Positions 1 to 11,399 of a stretch of DNA of 64,000 nucleotides are shown in pieces. The position numbers were made by a program, and so were the translations under genes. The stretch lies in contig OY855915.1 of NCBI GenBank assembly GCA_963693305.1, positions 12,805,840 to 12,869,839 on the forward strand, given 5' to 3'. This DNA is from Meandrina meandrites. Lineage: Eukaryota > Cnidaria > Anthozoa > Scleractinia > Meandrinidae. The stretch's first letter is position 1. Each line of letters starts with the position of its first letter. Below the pieces are notes generated by a model. The model did not search any database. It was not told the origin of the DNA and worked only from the letters and a program-made list of their open reading frames with translations.

Positions 1-404
1 TGAAAGCAACCTTTAAACCCTTTTTCTTCGCTGCTTTAACTTTGTGCATCTGAGCTTTTCGAATGTCATACAGTTCTTTGGGAATGTCTTCGTAAACTGC
101 AAAATCAGAATCTTTCAACTTACCGGCGAGCCAGCTGTAAAACTTCCTCGCGGTCTGAATAGCGGAGAAATCGGGCTAGGATTGGACGTGGCCCATTCTT
201 GGCTGATTTTCCCAAACGGTGAATGCGTTGAAATTCGATTTTCTGCTGTGGGTTTTCTATCGCCAGCTCATCCTCCATAAACTTGTAAACAAGTGCCTTC
301 GTGTCTTCGCTCGGCCTGTCATCATCTTCGTTGGCAGAAATGATCCTCTCAGGAATGCCCACAAACTTTAAATTTTCCCTTCTGCTGTAATGTTGTAAAT
401 ACAA
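1..404 (-). pseudogene. LINE ORF1 fragment (L1-type, RRM/C-terminal domain), frameshifted
   Basis: The minus-strand frame at 120-404 contains RRENLKFVGIPE, then EFQRIHRLGK and PRPILARFL, closing with a DREEVLQLAR-type motif. Together these are the hallmark of the RNA-binding part of L1-type ORF1 proteins, which package the LINE RNA and act as nucleic-acid chaperones. The frame stops at 120, but another frame continues to the window edge with KLKDSDFAVYEDIP and KAAKKKGFK, which is what the family normally has next. A frameshift near base 120 therefore breaks the gene. Upstream there is a TGA about 30 codons before the conserved block, so the coiled-coil N-terminus is lost or disrupted. No reverse transcriptase follows inside the window. 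Recognition rests on motif memory. I am confident it is LINE-derived and less sure of the clade. Confidence 0.75.
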
Positions 405-880
405 AAACTGCTTACGTAGGTCTTCGATGTCTGAAGTTCAGCCGTCTTTGATGTCATAGCCGCCGGTACTGCTTGGGATACTGTTTCCACGGAATGCCTG
501 CGAAGTTGACTTGAGTTCAACTTCGCAGGCACTTAGGCGGTTTTTTCGGATCACCAGCGATAAAGATATTTTTATTGTCGCGCCTTAGCGAGGCAGCACA
601 CTATTCTGGTAATCTTGTGTATATTGGGTATCCTGTTTTGTATATGCGGATTGCGTGAATTACCGTCTGTCATAGGATTGCGTGAAGTAGCCTTTATTAA
701 AAGTATACAGTAACAACTTGCGGCCTATGATTGTGTAAATTCTGCTATATTTGTTCGCGAAACCATTGTTTGATTTTTAGGGAGATATGCATTCATCTGC
801 TTTTTTTCTACGATTGTTACTTAAACTGGTGTTGAACATTGAATATGCTAATGAAGATGATCTTTTTCAACAATGACACG
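405..880. other. No recognisable gene
   Basis: AT-rich sequence. Around 500-530 there is a short inverted repeat (TGCGAAGTTGACTT facing AAGTTCAACTTCGCA). Nothing else is supportable. Confidence 0.4.
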
Positions 881-1020
881 AGCACGGGACAAAGAAAAAT
901 TCTGAGTCCCTGACGGGAATCGAACCCATGGCCTCCCAGATACCGGTTGGGCGCTCTAACCAACTGAGCTACAAGAGACTCGTTGTGAGCTTGGCCATTT
1001 ACTAGGTTGAATATGCTGTT
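880..1020 (-). mobile_element. tRNA-derived SINE, copy 1
   Basis: On the minus strand 904-981 folds like a tRNA: D-arm GCTC-AGTTGGTTA-GAGC, a 17-nt anticodon arm, then GGGTTCGATTCCC (a good B box). The acceptor pairs only if extra bases are allowed before the D-arm, and position 33 is C rather than T, so it is unlikely to be a working tRNA. It is followed by a TTTCTTTGTCCC-like body and preceded by TTACTAGGTT sequence. The same head, body and flank recur at 2.47, 2.72 and 22.4 kb, which marks a dispersed SINE family transcribed by RNA polymerase III through internal A and B boxes. Confidence 0.65.
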
Positions 1021-1069
1021 AAACGCTGCTTTGTTAATGGACGCATTGTAAACAGAAATGTCCATACAT

Positions 1070-1524
1070 TTTTTAACAGTCTGGAGAAAAAATATTTCAG
1101 GAGCAGCGAAAGTTACACATTACGAGCCGTGACACTTTAGTCTAATACTAGCCAGTGTTTATGAAGTCTTCTGCTTTTTCTTTAACAGTTCTAGCTCTTC
1201 ATACTATGTCGAATACTTGTTTAAAGGCCGTTGTGGTGTTAATAACATTATTAGCCAGATTTTTTCCATTTTTTCCAACCAGCCCAGGCAAAGAGATCAA
1301 CATTATGTGATGTCAGATGTATTCAATCTGACCTATCTTAATTTGTTTATTTTGGCGAGATTTTACGATTGTACTCTTTAAAAACTATTAAACGCTGTAT
1401 ACGATGTTGAACGCTCTTTGCTGCTGTTACGCTAGAAACTTCAAAAAAAGTGTAGTAATCATTAGCCAGCACTCACTTTCATTATGAAATTCACCAAAAT
1501 TCCTAGGTAGGTTAGCCTGTCCTC
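1070..1524. other. No recognisable gene
   Basis: AT-rich, no convincing reading frame or repeat noted. Confidence 0.4.
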
Positions 1525-1574
1525 GGTAGTTGGGGGCGAGCGAAAAAAGCTTTTTTCGCTCGCCCCCAGCTACC
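1525..1574. repeat. 50-bp near-perfect palindrome
   Basis: The 38 bases at 1531-1568 are an exact palindrome (arm GGGGGCGAGCGAAAAAAG, centre AGCT). Pairing extends five bases further each side after one mismatch (GGTAG/CTACC). It could extrude as a hairpin. It probably marks a MITE or another replication-slippage product, and no function is evident. Confidence 0.85.
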
Positions 1575-2394
1575 CAGAGCCTGGTAGGTCGGCGGCGGCT
1601 TCAGGGAACGCTGTCAGCGGTGTTGCTTCTTAGAGTATCAAACGTGTATCCAAGTGTCTATCCAAGTATCCATACATGAAGGACCTTATCGAACTGCTTT
1701 GTTCTACCGCTTTACCATCATTTTCGAAAGGTGCGAAGATTCGTTGTAACGTTCAAATCTTAATTCGCGAAATATTACGTAGTTCTGTTAGTTTTTGAGG
1801 CAGAATGTCTGCAAATTATGTTTTTCGGAAACGGTAAGAAGTGTAATTTGATGAAATATCGACGAGGGAAACCCGATCGAGCGGTAAATCATCCATCGAT
1901 GTTCCCTGTGTTGTTCTGAAAGCAGTGTGAAAGAAATTGCCAACTGCTTCGTGGGACAAGGATCGATCTTCTCAGGCACCACTGACCAGGCCAGGCGATG
2001 GAAAATTTTCTTTCAAGTAACATATATCATCTCTGTAAAGGATTTTGGACAACTTATCTGCTATTACTGAAGACTTTCTACATGTACAGGTAAGCTGAAG
2101 TCTTTCGTACGTAGTTTACGTTAGTTTATACATGAAGCTTCCTTTGCTTGTTGGATATTGATAGCTACATGTATAAACCATTCTAGATTTTACGCTAGCA
2201 AATACCATACCTGTTATGCAAGTAAAACCTCTCCCATAACTATATAGCTATGGTGGCACACCTAAAAATATAACCTGGACTTTCATCTTAGTCTAGTACA
2301 GCTGTTTAGATGGATTTTAAGTTGGATTGTTTATGGCAGTACATCACTTGTAGTGCTTTGAGTTAAAAGGTACATATAGCTTCGATTGAACTCG
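1575..2394. other. No recognisable gene
   Basis: Contains GTATCCAAGT-type short repeats near 1650. The 64-codon minus frame at 1788-1982 has no recognisable domain. Confidence 0.35.
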
Positions 2395-2465
2395 TTGAAA
2401 GTAAAATACTGCTCTAAAAACCAAGTGGTGAGCAAGAGTATTTACCAGCTTCATATGTGACATGT

Positions 2466-2615
2466 TGCGAGGTTGGGACAAAGAAAGAAATCCGAGTGCC
2501 CAACAGGAATCAAACCCATGACCTCCCAAACACTGGTCAGGCACTCTATCCACCGATCTACAAGAACTCATGGTGAGCAAGGTCTTTTACTAGGTTCATA
2601 TGTGACATCCTGCAT
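2466..2615 (-). mobile_element. tRNA-derived SINE, copy 2
   Basis: The minus strand carries the same tRNA-like head (2494-2569, B box GGGTTTGATTCC) and TTTCTTTGTCCCAACC tail as copies 1 and 4. Flanking sequence out to about 2705 (AAGATGGTACATTTTAAGC, then GGCAATGAAATGTG) reappears inverted beside copy 4 near 22.6 kb, so a larger host repeat is shared with that locus. Confidence 0.65.
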
Positions 2616-2721
2616 ACTGCTAGGATCTGCAGTGTCAATAGCATTTCTGTATGATGATAAATTAAGAAAGATGGTACATTTTAAGCTTGGCAATGAAATG
2701 TGAAAGATGAACTACTCGACA

Positions 2722-2800
2722 TGTTGTGAGCATTGGACAGAGGAAAAAATCTGAGTTCCCAATGGGAACCGGACCCATGACCTCCTACGCTCACAACATG
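2722..2800 (-). mobile_element. tRNA-derived SINE, truncated copy 3
   Basis: Only the tail and B-box half survive: GGACAGAGGAAAAAATCTGAG, then GGGAACCGGACCCATGACCTCC on the plus strand. It ends abruptly at 2800, where a block with TCACG motifs begins. Confidence 0.5.
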
Positions 2801-2935
2801 TACATTCATTCACATAAAAATATTGAGCCTTTTCACGTGTCACGAAAAATTACCAAAATTCTTTCACGTTCACGCAAAAATCAAGGTGATCGCGTTTCAC
2901 GTATAAATAAATAAAAAACGATTTCACGGATTAAT
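2801..2935. repeat. TCACG-motif dispersed repeat, copy 1
   Basis: Repeated TTTCACG / TTCACG words (for example TTTTCACGTGTCACG) spaced 20-40 bp. A diverged, oppositely oriented copy lies at about 22,265-22,400, also beside a SINE. The dense short motifs resemble the subterminal region of a DNA transposon, but I cannot name it. Confidence 0.45.
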
Positions 2936-4208
2936 AATTTAATATACTCTTGCCTGTTTAGGCTGTTACTCTGACACTCCAACAATGGCTCTTCAAGTTT
3001 TTTCTATTGTAATCCCAACATTGTTTACATACCTTTACTGTCCTTGCAGACATATCTTTAACACGACAGAACTGACAGGTTAACAATTAGCTATACAAAT
3101 AACTGTATGGGGACAACTGGGCTCGAGACGACTTGTTTTTTACCAACCATTGAAATGTATGATGAAAACCAGGAAGGTAAGAAACGATCATTGTGAAGAT
3201 AGAAGTAAACTTTTCATTTAAACAGCCCCCTGTTGATAGTAATGCTACGACCAGAGCGGGTAGTTCTCAAGAAGGAAAAGGCGCTTTCATTTTCATCGTC
3301 GTCACCAATCTCGGAATCACTTGAGTCGCTTTCTTCGTTGTATCAGGGTGCGACAAAAGTGCTGTCCGATAGCCCGGGGCTAGTGGAATGATTCTCCGGG
3401 CTAGCGTCTTTAGATCATAGGTTGCCCGATGGGCAAGCCGGGCGGCAAGCAATTTTTTTTTATGGCAAATTCAGAAATAAGTGCAGAACAAACAGTTCGT
3501 GAGGGAAAGTGAAACTACAAACTTTTTTCTAAGTTGAAATGAGCAATGCAATGCAGCATTGACAATAACAATGGCTTTACAGAGCATGGAAGTATATTAT
3601 CAGCTGTATTATGGCCTTTCAGTTTTTGAATTCTTGTTTATGTTCAAATTTTGATACAAAGTCTGTTGTTACTGCAACAAGCATTTGTTAAATCCAGTAT
3701 TTCTATATAAGAACTGTAGAATTAGTTGATCCATGCTCTACACTATTAATTAGCATGTAGTTTGCGATGCAAATAAATTTTATTGTCTTTATTGAATAAA
3801 TTAATTTTGGGCTACCACCTCAGAGCTTCGGGCTAGTACATATATGTTATTTGCCGGCTGGGAGGTCCGTATCGTGAAAAACTGTGACCAAGGTCTTGAA
3901 AATGCTGCCCGAGGCCGCAAACAAAATAAATTCGCTAAACTGAACAGTACTCACGGAAAAGGTCATCAGAAAAAAAGAGAAAAGTAACTTTAATAATAAA
4001 AAAGAAGCTCAATGTAGCAGCAAAAGAGAGCAAAAAAAATCTCGAGTCATGAAAGTGAAATTGAATGAAGTTTGTTTGTGTAGTTTGGTCGTCTGCACAT
4101 GGCACAATTTTGCGAGAATTAATTTAACTGTTTTTAATCAAAACATCTCATTTTCTTGAATGGTGATAAGCAGTATTGTTTTGGGGAAAAGTAGCAGAAA
4201 GGCAAAGC
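2936..4208. other. No recognisable gene; one short acidic frame
   Basis: On the minus strand about 40 codons at 3212-3340 read EESDSSDSEIGDDDENESAF and continue to a Thr/Arg/Ser/Gly stretch before a stop. It looks like a nuclear-protein tail or an exon, but I find no clear splice acceptor and cannot identify it. Otherwise AT-rich. Confidence 0.25.
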
Positions 4209-4210
4209 GT

Positions 4211-4839
4211 TTAAGACGGAATCCGCCAGGACTTCGAGTAGTTGTTGGACAAAATTATGTACCAAAATTATTTACACCTTATTGCAAGCTTTTGTGTTAC
4301 TGCTTCAAATATCTTATCAAAAGAAATCTTTTCTAACACCACCAAACATCGAAAACCAATCTCGAAGTTCCACTGAATTCCACTAAATCGCTTAAAAGAC
4401 GCGAGCTTTTGCCTATAGCTTGTGAACATTAAATTTCATTTTCTCCGGCTCTGATAAGAAATTGTTGTACCAAAATTATTTACGCCTTATTGCAAACTTT
4501 TGTGTTACTGCTTCAAATATCTTATCAAAAGAAATCTTTTCTAACAACACCAAACACCGAAAACAAATTTTGAAATTTCACTGAATTCCACTGAATCGCT
4601 TAAAGACGATTTTACAAAATGGCTGCACGTGAGAATTTCCCCATAGCTTGTGAACTTTGAAATTCATTTTCTAAGACTCTGATAAGAAATTGTTGTTGGT
4701 GTTATCAGTGATAATTACTTACATCTTTACCTTTTATTTAGGGTAAAAAATAACGCAATAGGATTTAAATTATTCTGGTACTCGATTTTTGTCCAACTTA
4801 AATAAATATTACTCGACTTCCTGGTGGATTCCGTCTTAA
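4211..4839. mobile_element. TTAA-flanked MITE with internal tandem duplication
   Basis: TTAA at 4211-4214 and at 4836-4839 bound matching inverted ends (GACGGAATCCGCCAGGA against GACGGAATCCACCAGGA, then TCGAGTA and TTGGACAAAA). The interior is a roughly 210-bp tandem duplication, with GTACCAAAATTATTTAC starting near 4258 and again near 4468. It is non-coding. The TTAA target suits the piggyBac or Kolobok superfamilies; which one is unknown. Confidence 0.7.
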
Positions 4840-5230
4840 AAGGATAAATCGAGTCTGTAAACCAGCGACTTGCAGTAAATCGCATTACGGCGTGAAAATC
4901 AGTGCGAATGATCAGCTAGATTTGCAGCCAATCCGATTTTGGATTTCAGAAATCAGAAATCAGGACAATCCGTGAAACTATTTTGGATTTTAGATTCCAG
5001 AAAGCAGCAAACAGCATATTCATGTCGGAAAATCCAGGCTGTAGAAACAGAAAATAAATAATTGAGCAACAACGAATCCTGAAACCAGAAAAGATGAAAC
5101 AGAAACTAGAAAACAAATAAATTAACTGATTTTGCGGCCAAACCATGGCTTATTTAGAGAAATCGGAAATCAAGAATAACTCGCAATATATTCCTGTAAT
5201 AAATTTTGAAAAATCAGAAAACGGATATTT

Positions 5231-5580
5231 TTGTCATCAGAAATCAGAAACCCGAAATCAGAAATCAGGAATCCAAAATCAGAAACCGGAAATCAGAAAT
5301 CAGAAATCAGAAACCCGAAATCAGGAATCCAAAATCCGAAATCAGAAACCCGAAATCAGAAATCAGAAACCCGAAATCAGAAATCAGAAACCCGGAATCA
5401 GAAATCAAAAACCCGAAATCAGAAACCCGAAATCAGAAATCAGAAACCAGAAATCGGAAATCAGAAACCTGAAATCAGAAATCAGAAACCCGAAATCAGA
5501 AATCAGAAGTCAGAAATCAGAAATCAGAAATCAGAAACCTGAAATCAGAAATCGGAAATCAGAAACCTGAAACCTGAAAT
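5231..5580 (+). repeat. 7-bp satellite array in left outer arm
   Basis: Runs of ATCAGAA mixed with ACCCGAA, mostly in 14- or 21-bp groups. Seven is not divisible by three, so each frame cycles through the same seven codons (KSEIRNQ in rotation) and all three frames stay open for 240-430 bp. The open frames here are a by-product of the satellite. Confidence 0.9.
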
Positions 5581-5599
5581 CAGAAATCCAAAACCCGTT

Positions 5600-6107
5600 G
5601 TAAGGCGTAGGGAGTGGAGTGGGGGGAGGGGAGGGGACGGGACGGTTCTTGTGATGCGATGGTTTTCCAAGAGAAGAACTTCTTTCTGTGGGTCAGGGGT
5701 GGGGGCGGGTTTGTCGAGGACTTGCTAGAAGGTAGAAAGAAAGCCGAAACTCGTTTGAAAGGGGGGGAGTTGGGGGGTGGGGTACATCGGAGCACTTTCC
5801 TAACAGTCCATGGGAGATACAGGTTAAAAAGGTTAAAACAACCATAAAACCTTTGTTGCTGGGTAAACTTTACTTTGAAACCCTTCACCTTATTTGTCAA
5901 TAAGGGCACTGCTGTTCAATTTCTCCATTATCTCAACAGCCGACATGACAGCATCAAATTTACCACTGAATTTGAACGGGAAACGGCAGGTCTTTTTCAG
6001 GGGTGAGGGGTGAGGGGTGAGAATAAAGGATTCGGACGGTTAACAACTTCGGTAAGTTTAGTGACGGTGTTTTCATTAGTTGTAATTATCTGCGATACCC
6101 GATAAAA
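5600..6107 (+). repeat. Conserved inner block of the foldback arm with G-rich tracts
   Basis: GGGGAGGGGAGGGG-type tracts, then a block ending in CATTAGTTGTAATTATC. The same block lies at 7600-8115 (direct) and, inverted, at about 9380-9900 and 12,018-12,540. The G tracts fit quadruplex-forming patterns. They vary in length between copies, as expected for slippage. Confidence 0.75.
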
Positions 6108-6773
6108 AGACATAAGAATGTCAAGTGTCTAACCTGCCCATATATTACTATAATAGAACGATGTGTTTAGCGTGCAATGAATCAAAATCATGATGAAATA
6201 CAAACAACTTTACTGAGTAAGGCTTTACCTAAGGGCCTATATAGCCATACATTTTATGCTAATCATAATCTGTAAAGCTGTAGCTTGTGTTTACTTTATT
6301 TGCCTCTGTATATTTAGCTACGTAACTTAAGCTAACTTAAGTTCAAAAATTAAAAATCGATAAGCTAAGTATTTAAACGGCATACAAAAGAATGAAAAGA
6401 AATAACGCAACAGCGGTAATACATGTAGTCCAGTTTGACTTAAAATTCTATTATGTCAGTGATAGGGCCGAGTCAAATAAATTTTAAAATACTGTAAAAT
6501 AAAGTTTGATTTTATTTCCCTGAATGTCTACAATACAGTATGAAAATGGAATATCACAGTATCATATTAGGTCACAGTTGATGAAATCCAGCATTACAGT
6601 AAAGGTCAGCCAAGGGTTCTGTCTAACACACTAACGAAATCAGATATGGTAATTTGATTTTATTATTCGTTTCAGTAATGTGCTGTTGAAAAGGATAATG
6701 CAAAATTGAAGCCGAAACATTTATATCCCTTTATCCCACCACACAGGTTACATTGGCTCTTAAATGTAATTTA
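6108..6773 (+). repeat. Left half of the outer foldback core
   Basis: Non-coding 666 bp, repeated almost exactly at about 8116-8791. It ends at the target site AATTTA (6768-6773), where the insert begins. Confidence 0.75.
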
Positions 6774-7298
6774 CAGGGTTTTCAAAAGTAACCGGCCCCC
6801 GACGCAAGTCACCGGCTACTTCGAGTGTTAGCGCCAGGTACTTATGGAAGTCAAAATTAAAAAAAATAATAGTAATAAAAAATTGCGATTCCTATGTGTT
6901 AAGTTAAAGATCACATATTTTGTTCTTGCCCATTGATCGCGTTCCAGCATCAGAAATCGTAGGTCTTTTATTCAACAGGATCAGCTAGATTTGCGGCCAA
7001 TCCGATTTGGATTTCAGAAATCAGAAATCAGGACAATCCGAGAAACTATTTTGGATTTTAGTTTCCAGAAAGCAGCAAACAGCATATTCATGTCGGAAAA
7101 TCCAGGCTGTAGAAACAGAAAATAAATAATTGAGCAACAACGAATCCTGAAACCAGAAAAGATGAAACAGAAACTAGAAAACAAATAAATTACCTGATTT
7201 TGCGGCCAAACCATGGCTTATTTAGAGAAATCGGAAATCAAGAATAACTCGCAATATATTCCTGTAATTAATTTTGAAAAATCAGAAAACGGATATTT

Positions 7299-7575
7299 TT
7301 GTCATCAGAAATCAGAAATCAGGAATCAGAAATCAGAAATCAGAAATCAGAAATCGGAAATCAGAAACCCGAAATCAGGAATCCGAAATCCGAAATCAGA
7401 AACCCGAAATCGGAAATCAGAAACCCGAAATCAGAAATCGGAAATCAGAATTCAGAAACCCGAAATCAGAAATCAGAAACCCGAAACCCGAAATCAGAAA
7501 TCAGAAATGAGAAACCCGAAACCCGAAACCCGAAATCAGAAATCGGAAATCAGAAATCAGAAACCTGAAACCTGA
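7299..7575 (+). repeat. 7-bp satellite array in inner left arm
   Basis: The same ATCAGAA/ACCCGAA heptamers as at 5.2-5.6 kb, with a different order and length, so the arrays have diverged or converted after the copies separated. Confidence 0.9.
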
Positions 7576-9904
7576 AATCAGAAATCCAAAACCCGTTGTA
7601 AGACGTAGGGAGTGGAGTGTCGTGGTGGTGGGAGGGGAGGGGAGGGGAGGGAAGGGGAGGGGACGGTTCTTGTGATGCGATGGTTTTCCAAGAGAAGAAC
7701 TTCTTTCTGTGGGTCAGGGGTGGGGGCGGGTTTGTCGGGGACTTGCTAGAAGGTAGAAAGAAAGCTGAAACTCGTTTGATAGGGGGGGGGGGGGGTGTTG
7801 GGGGGTGGGGTACATCGGAGCACTTTCCTAACAGTCCATGGGAGATACAGGTTAAAAAGGTTAAAACAACCATAAAACCTTTGTTGCTGGGTAAACTTTA
7901 CTTTGAAACCCTTCACCTTATTTGTCAATAAGGGCACTGCTGTTCAATTTCTCCATTATCTCAACAGCCGACATGACAACATCAAATTTACCACTGAATT
8001 TGAACGGGAAATGACAGGTCTTTTTCAGGGGTGAGGGGTGAGAATAAAGGATTCGGACGGTTAACAACTTCGGTAAGTTTAGTGACGGTGTTTTCATTAG
8101 TTGTAATTATCTGCGATACCCGATAAAAAGACATAAGAATGTCAAGTGTCTAACCTGCCCATATATTACTATAATAGAACGATGTGTTTAGCGTGCAATG
8201 AATCAAAATCATGATGAAATACAAACAACTTTACTGAGTAAGGCTTTACCTAAGGGCCTATATAGCCATACATTTTATGCTAATCATAATCTGTAAAGCT
8301 GTAGCTTGTGTTTACTTTATTTGCCTCTGTATATTTAGCTACGTAACTTAAGCTAACTTAAGTTCAAAAATTAAAAATCGATAAGCTAAGTATTTAAACG
8401 GCATACAAAAGAATGAAAAGAAATAACGCAACAGCGGTAATACATGTAGTCCAGTTTGACTTAAAATTCTATTATGTCAGTGATAGGGCCGAGTCAAATA
8501 AATTTTAAAATACTGTAAAATAAAGTTTGATTTTATTTCCCTGAATGTCTACAATACCGAATGAAAATGGAATATCACAGTATCATATTAGGTCACAGTT
8601 GATGAAATCCAGCATTACAATAAAGGTCAGCCAAGGTTCTGTCTAACGCACTAACGAAATCAGATATGGCAATTTGATTTTATTATTCGTTTCAGTAATG
8701 TGCTCTTGAAAAGGATAATGCAAAATTGAAACCAAAACATTTATATCCCTTTATCCCACCACACGTTACATTGGCTCTTAAATGTAATTTATCGCCGAAT
8801 ATGAAATAAATTATTGTTTAAAATACAATATATCACTGATACATCACTGATATGAACTCAATAAACACTTTTTTCGTACGTACAAATGTACATTTATTCC
8901 CACGCAATAGTCGGTATAATCTTGTGTGAACGCACGTGCCAGACACTCTAACTTTACAGTGCAGCACGAGCATACCGTATGCACTATCGGTTCTTTTTTT
9001 TTTCACTTCTTCCGAGTTTTTTGTTTGTGTGTGTATATTTTTTAAGATCAAAAGTGGTTCGCATATTTAAGCCGTTATTAAAACCAGGAACATGGGACAT
9101 TCCGGAACATTTACTTGGGTGAGCATACCAGTAGTGAAATTAGCAAAGAAATCAATGCACAAAGTATTTAATGGCGAGAAAGGTGGGACGAAAAAACTTT
9201 TTGCTGACTGGAAATGTAGCTATTACCGTCAATAATGTATATTCGTGGAAGTAAATTTCAACGATAACGATGCTAATGTAGGATCCACAAGAGATTTAAT
9301 TAATACAGTCACTATGTGAAAATTGGACTTAACGAAACACCAACACGACAAGAAGCGATGAAGCAGCAGCAGGTCTATTTCGGGTATTTCATTACAACTA
9401 ATGAAAACACCATTACTAAACTTACCGATGTTGATAACAGTCTGAATCCTTTATTCTCACCTCTCAACCCCCACCCTTTCACCCCTCACCCTCGCCCCTC
9501 ACCCCTCAGTGGTAAATTTGATGTTGTCATGTCGGCTGTTGAGATAACGGAGAAATTGAACAGCAGTGCCCTTATTGTCAAATACGTGAAGCCGTTCCAA
9601 GGTAAAGTTTTACCCAGCCACAAAGGTTTTATGGTTGTTTCAACCTTTTTTAACCTGTATCTCCCCTGACAGTTAGGAAAGTGCACCGATGTACCCCACC
9701 CCCTAACCCCAACCCCCCCCCTCCCCCTTATCAAACGAGTTTCGTCTTCTTCCTACCTTCTAGCAAGTCCCCGACAAACCCGCCCCCACCCCTGACCCAA
9801 AGAAAGAAGTTCTACTCTTGGAAAACCATCACATCACAAGAACCGTCCCCTCCCCTCCTCTCCCCTCCCCCCACTCCACTCCCTACGTCTTACAACGGGT
9901 TTTG

Positions 9905-10110
9905 GATTTCTGATTTCAGGTTTCTGATTTCTGATTTCGGGTTTCTGATTTCTGATTTCGGGTTTCTGATTTCTGATTTCTGATTTCGGGTTTCTGATTT
10001 CGGGTTTCTGATTTCTGATTTCTGATTTCGGGTTTCTGATTTCTGATTTCCGTTTTCTGATTTCTGATTTCTGATTTCCGTTTTCTGATTTCTGATTTCT
10101 GATTTCTGAC
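9905..10110 (-). repeat. 7-bp satellite array in inner right arm
   Basis: Heptamers seen as TTTCTGA/TTTCGGG on the plus strand, inverted relative to the two left arrays. The array marks the truncation point of the inner element. Confidence 0.85.
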
Positions 10111-11398
10111 AGCATTCAACTTGGACTGGGAACCATTTGCATTTTCCCGCGAAAGACTGACATTTGATCCTTTCGTGACTAGTTTCTTCTTGCGTAAGCG
10201 AATGTGAATTCGTGAGAGCTTTGTACTTGGTAATTTCTTTAAGAAAATGGTCCCAGTCACCGGATGAAAAGGCAGAAATCACAGCCGCTTTTAACCCAGT
10301 TTGGGTTCAAACATCAAAGAAAGGAGATTGCTGGTATGAAACACTTTTTAAAATGCAAATTGTTTAGTGTTCGCCGGGTTTCTGTTTACAATTCCCCAGT
10401 CGGTCAGAAAATAAGTTTTGGTGCTTGTTATGAATGAAACATTGCTTGAAAACAATATTGTATCGCTTAGGTTGAATTATTTATTGTCAACAAGGCAATT
10501 TGTAAGGGATCCTTTTATTTATTCAACGTTTGGTTTCGTGAGGCGCCGTTTCGTGAATGTGCACAGTGGCAGACTCTAGCGATTAAATAAATTTTATGCC
10601 GACACAAATTTGTTCAAATTATAAGCCAAGGCATTATAAAGCATTATAAAGCCAAGGAATTTTAAAGATTTTTGTGAGACTTTAATGTCAAGTCTTCATC
10701 ATTTATAGTAAACCGGATGAAACTAAATGTTTTACAGTTCTTTATGGAAAATTAATTTTACACGACTATGTTACGGCTCGCTTAACATAATTTTTTTAAC
10801 CTTTTGTTTTCGTGCAGTTTTACTGAAATTGTTTGTTTACCAGAGCATTGTAACTTTGATAACTAAACAACAGTTAAAACAGTTGTGCCCGCGGAATAAA
10901 ATTGATTTATCTAATCGATTGAAATTTAGCTAACAATGCATTATTTACGGAGCTTTTGCACTAAAAAATAAAATTAAATCTCCGCCTTTCACTCAAATTT
11001 TGTATTCGCGAGGTCGTTATGTGAGGCCGAAATAACTATGCTTGGTTTCTTTAACGCGTTGTTCATGAAACTGTTCATCTTTATTTTCAAGAAGTAGGAA
11101 AACTCTGCCTGCAAAAATAAATTTCAAAAGTTGATTCATGTTATAACAGGTCAATGAAGTACTGATGAGGGAAAGAGGTTAATTTTTATTCGGATGTAAT
11201 ATGTAACATGGGAAAAGCATTGTAATATGTATGAGTAAACATAATTTTCAAAAAAACTCTAGGTTATAATTAAGTGTACAATGACCTAAAAAATAACTTT
11301 TTGGTCCTGAAAATGCTTCAGAATGCACCTCAGAGCATGCAGATTTTCATTTTTTTCTGGGGGAGGCCCCCCATACCCCCCCTGTAAAAAAAAACCCT
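10111..11398. other. Right part of the 4.6-kb insert, no gene seen
   Basis: AT-rich, with no recognisable coding region. It ends with a C-rich stretch (GGGGGAGGCCCCCCATACCCC) and the inverted terminus AAAACCCTG. Confidence 0.5.
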
Positions 11399-11399
11399 G

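Larger units (their letters stand above)
6979..10110. mobile_element. Foldback transposon, second copy, right end truncated
   Basis: Starts with the same GATCAGCTAGATTTGC end and runs left arm, core (continuous across 8791), then inverted right arm. The right arm ends inside the heptamer satellite at about 10,110 and lacks the last roughly 320 bp found in the outer element, so no target duplication can be defined. It shows the uninterrupted core order. Confidence 0.75.
6774..11399. mobile_element. 4.6-kb insert inside the foldback element
   Basis: Begins CAGGGTTTT and ends AAAACCCTG, with AATTTA directly repeated at 6768-6773 and 11,400-11,405. The second foldback copy is uninterrupted at the same point (8786-8791 has a single AATTTA), which serves as an in-window empty site. 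The short 9-bp inverted ends and 6-bp target duplication suggest a DNA transposon I cannot place. Of its length, 6979-10,110 is the second foldback copy, leaving about 1.5 kb of its own non-coding sequence. Confidence 0.75.

Noticed and set aside
904..981. Functional tRNA gene on the minus strand
   Set aside because: The D-arm and B box are good, but the acceptor stem needs extra bases, position 33 is C, and the same head recurs with a SINE body elsewhere.
4946..5146. 66-codon minus frame (MVWPQNQ...) conserved at 5.0, 7.1 and 12.9 kb
   Set aside because: Conserved only because the foldback arms are near-identical DNA; no domain, and it overlaps the opposite-strand conserved frame.
5145..5570. 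141-codon protein of KSEIRNQ repeats
   Set aside because: All three frames are open because the DNA is a 7-bp satellite; the frame is a by-product.
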